Below, one piece after another: positions 25,704 through 39,900 of a stretch of DNA of 64,000 nucleotides. The DNA comes from Eubacterium oxidoreducens (GTDB lineage: Bacteria > Bacillota > Clostridia > Lachnospirales > Lachnospiraceae): positions 305,159 to 369,158 of the forward strand of contig NZ_FMXR01000004.1 in the NCBI RefSeq assembly GCF_900104415.1, written 5' to 3'. The stretch's first letter is position 1. Each line of letters starts with the position of its first letter. The notes below the pieces were generated by a model that was not told the origin of the DNA, did not search any database, and saw nothing but the letters and a program-made list of their open reading frames with translations. Made by a program: the position numbers and the translations under genes.

Positions 25704-25726
25704 CAAGATTCGTCCTGCGAGTCTTG
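25704..25726. repeat. Degenerate copy of the CAAGACTCGC palindrome
   Basis: CAAGATTCG and CGAGTCTTG face each other across 5 nt, followed by AC as in the copy at 16130-16152 (read on the plus strand). It stands 11 nt after the stop of the binding-protein gene. Confidence 0.5.
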
Positions 25727-25746
25727 ACCATTGGATAAAGATGATG

Positions 25747-25796
25747 TAGGTGACCGCTTTTTTAGTCAGAATTCTTGACAAAAGGGCGGTCACCTT
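25747..25796 (+). terminator. Long hairpin terminator between binding protein and permease genes
   Basis: AGGTGACCGCTTTT pairs with the nearly perfect complement AAAAGGGCGGTCACCT, ending in TTTT. It probably lowers expression of the permease and ATPase relative to the abundant binding protein. Confidence 0.75.
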
Positions 25797-25803
25797 TTAC
25801 GAT
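25775..25803 (+). promoter_or_regulatory. Candidate internal promoter inside the terminator hairpin
   Basis: TTGACA (25775-25780), a 17-nt spacer and TACGAT (25798-25803). It could restart transcription of permease and ATPase. The -10 is weak (4 of 6). Confidence 0.4.
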
Positions 25804-25880
25804 AGAAATGTCGCATTTTTACTTGAAAGCGATAAAATAAGAAAGAATGACCTTATAAGTAGGTTCAGGAGGAATTCATT

Positions 25881-26822
25881 ATGTTTAGTGGCCTGACGGC
25901 AGCAGCATTGTTTTCCGCATTGCCGGGAGATGTTGCGCAGGGGATTATCTGGGGCATCATGGCACTTGGTGTCTATATTACGTTTCGTCTGCTTGACTTT
26001 GCAGATTTGAGTGTGGATGGAACATTGGCAACAGGAGGAGCGGTAACGGTTATGATGGTAATCAACGGTCATAATATTATCGTCGCACTGATTGTTGCAA
26101 CGATTATTGGAGTGATTGCGGGAATTGTAACCGGATTTTTACATACGTTACTTGGTATTCCGCCGATTTTGGCAGGAATCTTAACACAGATTGCACTGTA
26201 TTCTATAAACTTGAATATAATGGGAGGCGCTAATCAGGCACTCTCTGTAGATAAATATGATTTGATTATTTCGCTTCGCTATATACCACAGGCGATTAGC
26301 ATAGCAGCAATCTTTGCGGTCGTAATTATTATTTTGTTATATTGGTATTTTGGAACCGAACAAGGAAGCGCAATTCGAGCAACCGGATGTAATGCGCAGA
26401 TGGCAAGTGCCCAGGGAATCAATATTAAGTCAATGAAAGTCATTGCACTTGCACTGTCAAATGGAATCGTTGCGCTTGCAGGTGGATTGCTTGCACAGTA
26501 TCAGGGATTTTCCGATATCAATATGGGACGTGGAGCAATTGTAATCGGACTTGCAGCGGTAATTATCGGAGAAGTATTGGGCGAAGCATTTGTAGGAAAA
26601 AGATTGAACTTTGTACTTCGATTGGTATTTGTAGTAATTGGTGGAATTATTTATTACATCGTAGTTGGTATTGTACTGTGGCTGAAGATGCCGACAAATG
26701 ATTTGAAGTTATTTACAGCCATTATTGTAGCTGTCTTCCTGGCAGTTCCTTATCTTAGAGGACAGGCAAGAAGTTCCTACAAAAAAGCATTAAAGGCTAT
26801 TTCACGGAAGGGAGGCAACTAG
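25881..26822 (+). CDS. TrpY-like ABC transporter permease (BPD_transp_2)
   Basis: A 313-residue membrane protein with 8-9 helices. ALGVYITFRLLDFADLSVDGTLATGGAV is the characteristic start of permeases paired with ABC_sub_bind lipoproteins, and the loop RATGCNAQMASAQGINIKSM contacts the ATPase. GGAGGAATTCATT precedes the ATG. It ends one base before the ATPase start codon region, so they are coupled. It forms the channel of the importer. Confidence 0.88.
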   Translation: MFSGLTAAALFSALPGDVAQGIIWGIMALGVYITFRLLDFADLSVDGTLATGGAVTVMMVINGHNIIVALIVATIIGVIAGIVTGFLHTLLGIPPILAGILTQIALYSINLNIMGGANQALSVDKYDLIISLRYIPQAISIAAIFAVVIIILLYWYFGTEQGSAIRATGCNAQMASAQGINIKSMKVIALALSNGIVALAGGLLAQYQGFSDINMGRGAIVIGLAAVIIGEVLGEAFVGKRLNFVLRLVFVVIGGIIYYIVVGIVLWLKMPTNDLKLFTAIIVAVFLAVPYLRGQARSSYKKALKAISRKGGN

Positions 26823-26823
26823 C

Positions 26824-27621
26824 ATGTTACAGATTGAGAATGTATATAAGACCTTCAATCCGGGTACGATTAACGAAAAGCATGCGCTTAACGGCGTGGC
26901 ACTTCACTTAGAACTGGGAGATTTTTGTACGATTATCGGCGGTAATGGAGCAGGTAAGTCAACCATGCTCAACGCTGTTGCAGGCGTATGGCCAATCGAT
27001 GCCGGATCTATTTCGATTGATGGAATTAATGTGACAGGAATGAAAGAACACCAAAGAGCAGCATTTCTTGGAAGGGTTTTCCAAGATCCGATGACAGGAA
27101 CAGCTGCGACAATGGAGATTCAGGAAAATATGGCACTTGCAGCAAGACGCGGCAAGGGAAGAGGACTTCGTTGGGGCATAACGAAGAAAGAAAAGGATAG
27201 TTATCGGGAGCGCTTAAAGATTCTGGATCTTGGGCTGGAAGATCGACTGACAGCGAAGGTTGGATTGCTCTCCGGCGGACAACGTCAGGCTTTGACTCTA
27301 CTTATGGCAACGCTGCAGCAGCCGAAATTACTTTTACTAGATGAACATACGGCAGCGCTTGATCCGAAGACAGCATCAAAGGTACTTGAGATTTCCGATC
27401 GTATTATTCAGGAAAATAAGCTTACGGCGCTGATGGTAACACATAATATGCGTGATGCTATCGAACATGGTAATCGCTTGATTATGATGAATGAAGGTCA
27501 GGTGATTTTGGATATCAAAGGAGAAGAGAAAAAGAAACTGACGATTGAGCAGTTGCTTCATAAATTTGAAGAAGTATCCGGAAGCGAATTTGTATCCGAT
27601 AAGGCACTGTTATCGAAATAA
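26824..27621 (+). CDS. TrpZ-like ABC transporter ATP-binding protein
   Basis: A 265-residue ATPase with Walker A GGNGAGKST, the Q-loop in VFQDPMTG, signature LSGGQRQAL, Walker B LLLLDEHTAAL and the switch histidine in MVTHNM. It powers import by the permease encoded immediately upstream. GGAGGCAACTAGC precedes the ATG. It is the last gene of the operon and is followed by a terminator. Confidence 0.93.
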   Translation: MLQIENVYKTFNPGTINEKHALNGVALHLELGDFCTIIGGNGAGKSTMLNAVAGVWPIDAGSISIDGINVTGMKEHQRAAFLGRVFQDPMTGTAATMEIQENMALAARRGKGRGLRWGITKKEKDSYRERLKILDLGLEDRLTAKVGLLSGGQRQALTLLMATLQQPKLLLLDEHTAALDPKTASKVLEISDRIIQENKLTALMVTHNMRDAIEHGNRLIMMNEGQVILDIKGEEKKKLTIEQLLHKFEEVSGSEFVSDKALLSK

Positions 27622-27650
27622 ATAGAATCTGCTGCCCGTAAGATGAGACT

Positions 27651-27688
27651 TAGAGGTGATTTCAATTAAAATCGCCTCTATTTTTTTG
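27651..27688 (+). terminator. Intrinsic terminator of the ABC importer operon
   Basis: TAGAGGTGATTT pairs with AAATCGCCTCTA (one G-T pair) and is followed by seven T residues. Confidence 0.9.
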
Positions 27689-27758
27689 CTAAATAATTTT
27701 CAAAAAATGAATAAGAGGGGTAAATTAAAGCGAAATAATTCCGAAATAAATTACATTG

Positions 27759-27872
27759 AGACTGTTTATTAAAGCCAGAAAAGTTCTACTTCTCTAAGCA
27801 AAGAGTAGGACGAGTCTTTTAGGCAAAAAGGCTTAATTTGAGCCATTTTTGTGTCTCTTTGGGACATATAAT
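27759..27872 (+). promoter_or_regulatory. Structured region and -10 element upstream of the giant gene
   Basis: The gap 27689-27957 has no open frame. AGACT (27759) can pair with AGTCT (27813). Inside that pair, 27783-27811 forms an imperfect 10-bp hairpin with one bulge. A second hairpin AAGGCT/AGCC flanked by A and T runs lies at about 27826-27850. A clean TATAAT sits at 27867-27872 without a good -35, with TGTC/GGACA half-sites just before it. This could be a regulated promoter or an attenuator-like leader; I recognise no riboswitch class. Confidence 0.35.
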
Positions 27873-27957
27873 AGAAATAATTTATGGGAAATGATTCCTG
27901 CTTTGGGAGAACGATTAGGGCAGGGTAGAGGACAAAATAAAAAGAAGGGCAGAAAGA

Positions 27958-30900
27958 ATGAAGAAAGTTTTTGCAAGAAGAAGTTTGAGTAGCATATTGG
28001 CAATTCTTGTCGTGGTGACTACGGTTTTTGGAGGATTTCCGGGAAGCCTGGTGACGACAAAAGCAGATGCCGCGACAACTCAATTTGCACTGATGTGGGA
28101 TGGTGAGGTTGTCGAAGATCATGCAATTACGATTTATTATGGCGATGCCGTGTCATGGGAATTACAAGATTACACAGGAAATGACGAACCGGGATTTGCA
28201 TACATATCGACGGACGTAGGAAATGACAATCTTGAAAATGAAGATTGGGAAAATTGGGGTAATTATGTCACATTAAATCCGGGAACCTATTATCTGGGGT
28301 ATGAATCAGAAGGGGAAACCATTCTTGATGATACATATACGGTAACGGTTGAAAAGGGAACGATTGGACAGCCACTTAATGTTGCCTGGGACAGCGCTAC
28401 GCCAACGCTTGCAACCTGGTCGAAACCGGTAACAACTTCATCCGGAGGAGAACTTGCACAAAATGCTATTTCCGGATATATGTTAACGCTTTACTGCGAT
28501 GGCGAACAGGTTGGAAATACCATCAGTTGTGGAAATAATACATTTGATTATGAATTTACCAATACCATTGATGATAACGGATATGGGGAGTATACCTTTA
28601 CGGTATATGCACAGGTAAATAGTATCTATGCAGATTATTATCAAAATTCTGAGGTGGCTTCATCACAAGAAGCATACGATTATCATGATACAACCGATCC
28701 GATTGTACAGGGAATAGCGGTTTCGGATGATGGAACGAAGATGATCGGAACAGCGCTTGATGAGCATACCGGAATATATGCATATGCATTTACAACAAAG
28801 AGCGATGCATCGAATCTTACACAAGAAGATTGGACACAGGTTACAGATGCAGTGGAAGCAAATGTGACAGAAGAAATAGAATATATGCCGGAAGAAGAAG
28901 GGCAATACTATTTTTATGTAAAAGATCAGGCTGGTAATATCGCGCGCAGTGATGAAAGCATGGCTGTAACGAAGCTGGTGTATCATAATGCGATTTATAC
29001 GAACGGAGAAGCAGCGGATGAGACACAGCTAGTTATTACTAATAGCGCAATCACACAGTTGCAGGGAGGTGTGCGAAAAGGTTATGTCCTTAGTGGATGG
29101 AAAGACAATGAGCAGCTAACCGGTGATGATGTGACAACGGTTGAAGTAGAGGATCTTGGTAGCTGTGTCAATCTATATGCAGAATGGACAGAGCAAACGA
29201 TCGATGTGACGGTGGAATCCGATGCGCAGGAAACAGAAAAAACGTATGATGGAGAGCCTATCACATTATCTGCAAATATTGCACAGTTAGAAGCCGGTAC
29301 ATTAGAAGCAGACAGCATTTCGTATCAGTGGTATCGTAAAACTACGGGAGAATATGAGGCGATTGAAGGTGCAACGGAATCTGAATATGCAGTAACAGAC
29401 GTATCACAGTCCGGTTCGTATATTGTGCAGGTAAGCATTTCCATCGCAGGCGAAGAAGAACAAAGCGGGACAAGTCAATCGCCGGTAATGGTAACCATAA
29501 ATAAGGCTCCGCTTACGATAACAGCAGATGCAAAGAGCATCACTTATGGGGAAGAAACACCGGAATTTACGTATTCGTATGAAGGATTTGTGCAGGATGA
29601 AACAGCACAAGAGGTGCTTACTGTCGGAGAAGCATCTTGTGATTATGAAAAAGGATTTGATGCAGGAAGCTATGACATCACAATTGATGATAATAGCGGA
29701 TTTGTAGCAGATAATTATGCGTTGACTTATGTAGGAAGCACCCTGACTGTCAATCCAAAGCAGGTGGAAGATGACGGTGCGGGTGTTATTGCAGCGCTTA
29801 CAATTCCGGAAGATGGCTATACCTATGCGTTAGATGGTGGCGTGCCGGTATCCTATGAGCCGGAGGTGACCGTAACGGATAATTCGATTTCAGATGACGA
29901 GGTGACTTTGGATGCCGGCGCTGATTATGAGGTTTCTTATAGCAACAACAACAAGGCCGGAGAAGCAACGGTAACGATTACCTTTCAAAACAATTATGCC
30001 GGAACGATTACAAAGACTTTTGAGATTGCAAAAAATACATTTACGACACAGGTATCTATCCAGAATTGGAAGTACGGAGATTATACAGAGGAATGCGGGC
30101 CGACGGTTAATCAGCTTGGGGAAAATACATTGACGGATGTTACCTATCAGTATCGTATGGCAGCGCAGGCAGATGATGACACAGCATGGACGACAAAAAG
30201 ACCAACCGATGCCGGAGATTATCAGGTAAGAGCCATTGTGCCGGCAACAGCGAATTACGAAACCGTAATATCCGAGGCGGTAGATTTTACAATCGAAAAA
30301 AGACTGCTGGTATTGTCATCTCAGTCAGGAAGCTGGATCTATACAGGGGCAACAAGAACGCTTCCGGAGGTAACCATAGAGGACTCTTATACGAATGACA
30401 ATCAGGAAGAAGTATTAGCAGATGGACTTGCTACGGAAGATGATTTTAAGACTTATAGCGCAACCGGTTCGATTCAATCAGTAGGTGTAGTGGAAAATAC
30501 GATTTCCTATGAATTTACATCCACAACAAATCCGGATAATTATGAAGTTGTCTTGCTTCCGGGAACATTAGAAGTGACGCAGGCGGTATTAAGTGCGCCG
30601 GATTATGCGGGCTGGAGTACGACAAGTCCGGCGATGGCATCCTGGAATGCGGTTACCAGAACAGGACTTCAGGTTCAATACAATTTAAGACTGTATCGTG
30701 AAGGTGGAGATGTGGATGTACAGATTGGAGATGTATATTCTACCACCAGCACGTATTATGACTTCGCAGACGTAATCCATGAGGATGCACAGGCAGCAGG
30801 ATATTATTATACGGTGGAAGTAGAGCCAATCGGTGGAGAGAATGTAGCGAACTATTTGACTGGATTAAGTGGTGTTTCCACTTATATCTATACGGCGAAA

Positions 30901-33900
30901 GTTACAGTAACCGGAGATGGCGGTGTGGATACGGTTTCGATTCGAGAGGCAACCGGACATACGGCATATGCATACCTGATCGAGGGAGAAAAGGCCGAGC
31001 TGGATGTGACATACGCAAGAGGCTATACGGCTGTGGATACAATTTGGTCAGTGGCAGCAGGAAGTGAAGATGCTTTGACAATCGCGGATGCGACTGCACA
31101 GACAACAACGGTTACGCTTGGAGACCTTGATGCTGCAAATGACGATCTGCAAATCACAGCCGGATCTGATTCAACCGGAGCACAGGGAACGATTGCATTT
31201 TCTTCCTACGGGGAGAATGGACAAAGCGTTGAATATACGTTAACCATTACGGACGAAAAAGGTATTGGTGGTTATTATCTTGCTACGGAAATGGACGAGA
31301 ACTTAACCGTAGATGCACAAGGATGGATAACGCCGCAAAGCGGAGAAGCTGTAGATAATGGAAGCTTTGTTACCTATACAAAGACGATAACATTTGACGA
31401 AGCAGGCACCTATTATATAGCGGTCAAAGATGATGATGATAATCTTACCTGGATGACCGATACGATTAAGATTTACAGCATTGCATTTGATGCAAATGGT
31501 GGTAGCGGCGAGCAGATGGAATCTGTCTTAAAAGCGCAAGATCAAGATATCACGCTTCCGGCAAATACTTATACTTATGAAGGAAAAGGTTTTGCCAAAT
31601 GGTTAGGAACGAATGGAACGTATACCAATCAGGGAACCTATGATGATAATACGAATGATACCTTGTATGCGCAGTGGTCAGATGAAACCTATGAGCTCAA
31701 TGTGAATTATTATTATATGGATACGCAGGGCGAATATGCGCAAAGTCCTGATGAGACGACGACTATAAGCGCAACCTACGCAAGCACAATCCGTGCGACA
31801 GATGTGCAGCTTGCAAAGAATATGACAGGTATGTCCCTGGATACGGATGCAACGCTTAGTTGCGTAACGATAAATGGTAATGGTCAGACCTATAATATTT
31901 ATTATAAGCGTGCACAATATACATTAAGCTATAGTTATGTACAGGCAGGAACGAGTGATACGACAATTGCACTTGGCGAATATCAGTATTATTATGGACA
32001 GACCATAGATACAGAGGAAACAAAACCTACTGCAGATGGATATGATTTTGTGGGTTGGGTATATGGATCAACGGGAGATAAGCCGGAGACCATGCCGAAT
32101 CAGAATCTGGCTGCAACAGGTTCTTTTGTAGCGCAATCCGCTTATTATAAGGTCAACTATTATGTTATGAATCTTGAGGGAACGGCATATACCCTGCTTA
32201 CAGAAGCGACCGATACGAATGTCAGCAGTCATGATGAGGTTTTGGATTTTACCGTAGAAGAAGCGAAGGCAATCGCAGGATATACAGCGCAGAAGGTAAA
32301 AGTGACTTATGGCGCAGCCGGAACAGCGGATGATACCGGTGCGTCTAGCGACGGCGTAAGCGGAACAGTCAGCGCAATTCAGCCACAAGAGGGTAATGAA
32401 GAAGCGTTTACAGGAACAGATGGTACACTTCAAGTAAATTACTATTATTCAAGGAATAGTTATACACTGACCTTGAACATATGGCGCGGAGATCATAATA
32501 CAGCTTCGAATCGGATTTATAAGGCATATTGGACATTCCAATATGGAGAAGATCTTGTAGGAGAAGATGCGGATCATCCAAATACGACAGCCATGGCGGA
32601 TTATTTTACAAATCATGTATATGGATCTTCACAGGCAACCATTACGTCGCCAACGGTAGTAACCGAATTTGATGCAGAGAATATTAATCTTGAATCTTAT
32701 ACGTTGGCAGATTATACCGATTGGAGTACCGGTACTGCACCTACGACAATGCCGGCTGGTAATGTAAGTGTTACAAGAGATTATATTCAGGCGAATAAAG
32801 TAGCTTATCAGGTATATGTATACCAGGCAAATAAAGATAATACATACAATGCAGATCCTACGAAAATCACATACTATGGAAATGTAGGCGAGCAAATTAC
32901 CATAGGCCAAGAGGATGCAGATGTTCTCTATTCGAGTCTGGCTACGATTATCGATAGCAATTTGCTGGACAATTATGAATATGATGCAGATACGACGAAT
33001 GGGCAGGATGCCTTTGTTTTGACGAGCACAGCTACGGACAATATTTTAAAGATCTATTTTAAGCGTAAGACGGTTACGGCGACTATTAACTATTATGTAA
33101 AAGATGAGTCCGGAGATCATTTGCTAAAAACAGAAACGAAATCCGGTATCTGGGGGAATTATTATGATCCGGAACCGATGATGTATTTTACGGATTATTA
33201 TATAGATGAGAATTACAATCTGATAGCAGCAGATGGGAATCAAAACTTTAGAGATCAGGAATATGTTGTGTCCTATTCAGGTTATGCACTAAGAAATGGA
33301 AATCATTATTATCCAAATTATAAGTTTACATCTTCATCGCAGTGGGTGGATCCAACGTCATCTGATTATTATTTGACCAGTGCTACGAAAGAATCACGCG
33401 CCGGTTATTATAGTGTGTACAAATATGGTTCTACAGAAAGATCACGCTACATCAACGTTTATTATACAAAGGCAGGAGAACCATTAAGTCTGGATGTAAA
33501 GTATAAAGATCCGATTACGAATTCAACGGATGCGCTTACGGTTACCTATGAGGGGAATGACTATCCGGTGCGTCTTATTAATAAACGACTGGCCGTACCA
33601 TATACAATCGATGAGGGAAGCTCGGATGTATTGTATCCGGGTGGAAGTATCTATCAAAATGAATATATATATGACGACACTTCTGTAAATGAAAATTATA
33701 CGAATGTAACGTCTGAGATTCGCGCATTAGAAGCAGAAAATGGTACAGCTTCCTCCTGTGAATATTATTTATGGGATAGTGATGGAGATGGAACAGATGA
33801 TTATCTGTGCATGGTACCATCACAAGACGCTGGTGAGAACTTTATTAAAGGTTCGAGAATTGGTTATAGCATGTCATCAGATGCGAATTCCATTGCCCAT

Positions 33901-36900
33901 GTAAAGGCTAATAGCCTGAAAGCTGCGCTGAATGAAGAGTATAATGGCATGTATGAGTGGAATAATTATTCGCAAAGCGGCGTATTTTATGCAGATACGA
34001 CACTTACGTACACGCTTAAGGTAAAAGATGCGCATTATATGTATTACTATCTGGATGGTCAATATATAGGAGCCAGCAGCAGTTATTATACAGGAACGCG
34101 CACAAAGGATGCGGTTGTAACAGAAGGTACATCATTTGCCGAAGCAAAAGGACTTGTTAAAGATGGATATACGATTGAGTGGTATGAGGATGCAGGATTT
34201 ACAAAAGCTTTATCCGACTCCTATAATATGAGCACCAATCACTCATTATATGGTAAGAGCGTGAAGGATAAGAAACTTTACCATAAATATATTCATTATG
34301 AGCTTTCGGATAATCTTACCTATGATTCACAGAGTCTTAATTATATTACCGCTACGCAGCTAGAAGAGATGACGCAAGCGTCAGAAAATGAATTTGTATT
34401 AGAAGATACGAGTGGAAATTCTTATACATTTACCAGAGAACAAACGGCCGGAGATGAAGTAACGATTTCGGATGGCCTTGGTGGCTCGTATACCTATACA
34501 CCGGTAGTTTATAAGTATTATTACAAAGACGAACTGGTGCTGATTGACGAAAATCATTATTCGTACACCTATAGTGCGATCAGCCTTTCCTATGCGGATT
34601 ATGGTAAGTCAAATTATCATTTTGAAGATACCAATACCAGCAATGTGTTAAATGGATATTGTGAGACTTCCATCTTTGATTTGAGCGCATATTATGCAAG
34701 AGATACTTACAATGTGCTTGTAAATACCAATAATACAAGTTCGTCCGTATGGAAGCAGTATACCTATAAGGTTGGAGAGACGGTAACTTTAACGCAGCCG
34801 ACAAAAGACGGATACAACTTTAATGGATGGACATGGAGAACTTATACAACAGCCAGCAATGGTACCATTACGCTTGGGGATGATTTGTCTGAAGACATGA
34901 ATGCGTTAGCAACGCAAGTGGAAGATGGAATTGCAATTCAGATGCCGACGCAGAATATTTCTGTGCAGGCGAACTGGGTACCAGGGCCGTATGACCAGAC
35001 CATTACACACTATTATCAGACAACAGACTTTTCTTATGAATCTGCGAGACTTGCAAGCATTCAGGAGATTATGAGTGCTTCGACGCAAGAAGAACTAGAA
35101 GCTATGAGCAAGTGGATCAATATCGACGGAGAGCTTGTAAGCGGATATGTGGTAACGAGTGAAGAGACGGTACTTGGACTGGTTGTGACAGAGGAAAATG
35201 TGACACAATATTACCTGTCAAAGTCTGTAAATGATGCTGGAACCATATATAATACAACGCAATCAAGATTGTTTGCCGTTGTATCGGTGCAGGAATTAGA
35301 ATCCGAAACCAGCTATGAATATGGCGCATATAGCAGAGCGGTAGAGGATAAGTATGCATTTGCCAATGCTGTGTATCGTTATGGAAAAGAAATCGTTAGC
35401 ACAACGGATGAGACGCAGACATTTACAGCTGCGATTGATACAAAACTGGATTATTACTATACCAGGGATACTGCGTATTCGTTAAATCTTGCAGTTAAGT
35501 CCTTAGACGCAGGAGAGGCATCGGCAACTCTTGCAGGTGCAGGGAATGGTTATACCTACGGACAGGATGTAAGTGTTGGAGCAATTGTAGCAACCGGATA
35601 TACCTTTGTCGGTTGGTATGAAGCGGAAGATGTTCTGGCAGATTACACTGTCGGAGATGATATTACACAAAAGAGTCTGATAGAGGACTTATCAGGTGTA
35701 GAACCGGTAACAACGGAAAGCACGCTTAGCTATCCGATTGAAGAAAAGAGCAGTAATCTGGTTGCGGTAGTATCCGCAGATGGAGTTGCACAAGCAACCA
35801 TTACGATTACAAGTGATGTGACATCCTATGATTATGGATATACATCACAGGATGTAAAGAATCTGAAGGCCAATGTTGCAATGACAGATGCATCCGCGAC
35901 CACATATATTAAGGCTTATCAGTGGTATCAGGTAGATGGCGAAGAAAGGACACCGATTGAAGGGGCAACATCTGCTGCTTATCCATTTGAAACAGGAAAG
36001 GATGCGGGAACGTATACCTATAATTGTGATGTCACGATTGCGAGAAGTGATAATGGAAGAGAAGTAACCTATACAGCAACTGCGCCGCTAACAATAACGG
36101 TCAATAAGATTGATTTAGAGGTTGAAGCCACCGCTTATCAGGGATTGTATGACGCTTCGGCACATGGAATAACAGTAGATGTAACACTTCCGGAGCAGTA
36201 TGAGAACCTAACAAATGAAAATGGTGGATATGCAATCTATTATTCAGATGCTACCGAACTTAACAGTACGAACTATGAGACGGCCGGCACAACGAATGTA
36301 GAGGAGATCAAAAAAACCAACGTGCGCGATGAAGCAGGCAGCGCATATACCATTTATTATTATGTGAAGCCATTAGATGAATCGCTGAGTAATAATTATA
36401 ATGCCGTAGCAGGAAGTTCTACGATTGCGATTAATCCAAGAGAGCTTACCTTGACACCGACCGACGAAGTATTTGAGATGAGTTATACAGGAAGTACCGT
36501 AGTTGCCGGTGATGTATTAACAGAAGGTACAGATAAGTATCAGCTGTCACATGGCGGATATTACACTGTGTCCGGATGGTATCAGGATGAACAGGTGGAT
36601 GAATCACAAGATTATGAAGTGGATTTTACCGCCCAGTACAATTCTGCGCATGTATCGAAAGCGGGAAGTATATCGATAACAGATATCATAGCAATATATA
36701 AGGACGGCGCTCATGCCGGCGAACGTAACTACAATTATGTCGTGCAAAGTGGTTCGATTCTCAATCTTACAGCAACGATTGCAAAAAGAACAATTGAAGT
36801 GACCTGGCAGATTGCTGATGATGACGCGAACGGAACTATGTCAAGCGATAGTGAAGGCGTACAAACTGCATCTTATGATTATACGGGTACCCGTCATATG

Positions 36901-39900
36901 CCGCAGGCAGTATTTACCAATCTAGACCAGGAATTGCAAGATCTGTTGACACTTACAGTAAATGGTGGTCAGATTGCAGCCGGTTCCTATACGGCAACGG
37001 CTTCTTTGTCAAGTACGGATGAAGATCTGGATATTGGCGATTTTGAGCTGAGCCAGGCGACTTGCGCATATACGATTTCTTTTGTGGAAGTATTCATAAA
37101 GCCGATGACGCAGACGGTAACCTATGATGGAGAAGAACATACCCTCACCACGTATGGTTTATATATGGCAAATGAAAGCAGTGAGCTGGATTACTTGATG
37201 AATGGAATCGATGAGGATGGAAATCCAACGCATGATGAAGCTGAGGCAGTCAGCTATTCCAATACGGTAACAATTGCAGGTAAGACTTATACATTTACGG
37301 CAGAAACAATTGGGACAGATGCAACAGACGGTCGCTATGTCGATGCCGGAACCTATGAGCTTAAGGCGACATTGGCGCAGTTTAAGGATAGCGAAGGAAA
37401 AGTAGTAACCGACAACTTTATCGTTTCTTATGGGCAAGACACTTTGACGATTGCTCCGGCTGAGATTATCGTAGAAGGAATTACAGCGAATGATAAAGTC
37501 TATGACAATACACAAGATGCGACGCTGGATTGTTCACAGGTGACCTTTAGTGGACAGGTGAGCACAGATGAGTTATCGATTAATACAGACCTGATAACCG
37601 GAACATTTGATAGTGCAAGTGTTGGAACGGACAAAGAAGTTACCATTGTCATTCAAAACGGAGCACTTACGGGAAGCGATAAGGATAATTATGTTCTGCA
37701 TCTGACAGATGGTGATACGCAGGTTACAACCACGCAGGCAGATATTGCAAAAGCAATGCTGATAATTGCACCAACTGCGGTGGATACAACCTACGGCGAA
37801 AGCGTGCAGTTAGGTGCGCAGATTGCAGTTTCGTCCGGTCTTCTTGGAAATGATACTGAGCAGCAGGTTGGAGTATCCGGAAGTCTTAAGTTTATTGCGA
37901 CATCAACAAGTGATGGCGCTGTTTACCAGTACAATTATGAATTAGATGAGAATGCTACATTGAGCACACTTGCCGAGCTAGATGCGGTATCCTATGCGAA
38001 CCTTGCGCTGCCGGCAGGTGAATATAACATCACTTTGGATACCTCTAATCTTACCGTTTCAGATTATGATGTTGTCAGTTATGTGTTAAATGAAGAGGTG
38101 CAAGTGATGGCTTCGAAGCTGCTGACCATAGCGAAACGTCCGGTGGCAATAGAAGCGGTGAATGCGGTACAACTTGAGAAAGATTATGATGGCACAACCG
38201 ACATTACAAGTGAACAAGAAATGCTACTTGCCAGGCAGTCAACGCTTACGGATAGTGTTTATGGAAATCAATATGTGAAGTTTACTAAGGTGGATGCGCA
38301 GGAAGCTTCCGGTGTTATCGCGCAAGATTACAATACATTTGGATTTGCACAGACAAGTCCGTTTACCGCGACATATAGCAGCAAAAATGTGAATACCGAA
38401 AAGAACGCTGTGGGTTCATCGGAAAATCCAATCACACTGACAAGTATCACACTTAATAATGCGAATTATGAGCTGACAACAGAATCGATAGAATTGACGG
38501 CTAAGATTAATCCAATAGCACTGACGTTAACGGCAGATGATAAGTCAACGACTTATGGTACAACCGTAACTTCAGGAGATGAGACCGTGCCGGGTTATGA
38601 TACATCAAATTGTTCTGTGACACAGGAAGGTTTATTGTCCGGTGAGACATTAGAGACTGCCTTAAATAGTGAAGTGACCTATTCAACCACTTATGTCAAT
38701 GGAACCGGAAGTGATGCATCGGCGCAGGGAACTTATCCAAACGTGGGTACGTACACGATTGCGATTGAGGAAAATTCTGCGCAGTATAACAATTATGAGA
38801 TTACTTATCATACAGGAACACTGACAGTGGAGCAGGCGGTCATTACCGTCAAGATGCTGCAAGATGTAGACATGATTTATGGAGAGACAGTAGATCATGA
38901 TTTCTTTGATGTCACATACAGTGGATTTGTGTTTGATGATACCGAAAGTGTAATCAGCTCAGCAGATACTATCAATTATAGTTTTACTTATACAGATACG
39001 AGTGGAAATCCTGTAAATGTAACATTGACACCATCCGGAGATACCAAGACACATACTTCACCGGATCATGCAGGAAGGTATTCGGTAACTCCAAGCAATG
39101 ATAATTGGAGTGCGTTAAATTACAGCTTTCGTGTGAGCAGTGCATCAGCGGACAGAAAATATCTGATTGTTGGTAAAAAGAGTATTACAATTGGCGCAAA
39201 TGGCAATCTGGTTGTAGACGATAAAGTATACGACGGAACGAAGGCGGTAAGCCTAGATCAGATTAAGTATTATACCAATGCGCAGCTTGCGAAAATCGAG
39301 AATGGAGAAGATCCGGGAGAGCCGTTAAGTTATGATGCTACCTATGGTTTCTTTACGGATAGCGCAGGGGATTCGGTGTTATTAGATGCAGACATCGATT
39401 ACCTTAGGGACAATGAAATAACGGGTATCACGTTCGATCTTTCTACGGCCTCAACATTCTATGCGCAAAAGGATGTATTGGTAAATAATGGAGAGATTGC
39501 AGATATTCAAGTTACACTTTCCTATAGTCTGATTGATTATTTGGATCAAAAGTATGAGATCGTATTGAATGATTCTCAGCAGCTTGCATATTCAAAAATC
39601 ACAAGAAAAGATCTAACCATCCGCGCAGTAGCTACGCCGGAAGAGATTTTCTACGGAGATGATATTCCGACATATAGCAATACTTATACAGGATTTGTAT
39701 CCGGTGAAAGTATTGCAACAAATCATATATTAGAGACAGAGACAGATACGCTTGAGGCAAATAGCGTACAGGGTAGTTATGGTGAAATCTGGAACTGCGA
39801 ATATACAGCAGATTCTGACAATTCCTTTGGTGGAGTTACGTCATATACGCTGACTCCATCCGGATTTGTAGAAGGAGCCAATCGAAATTACAATGTATCC

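Noticed and set aside
27689..27957. c-di-GMP, T-box or other known riboswitch before the giant gene
   Set aside because: No diagnostic core sequence of these classes was found.
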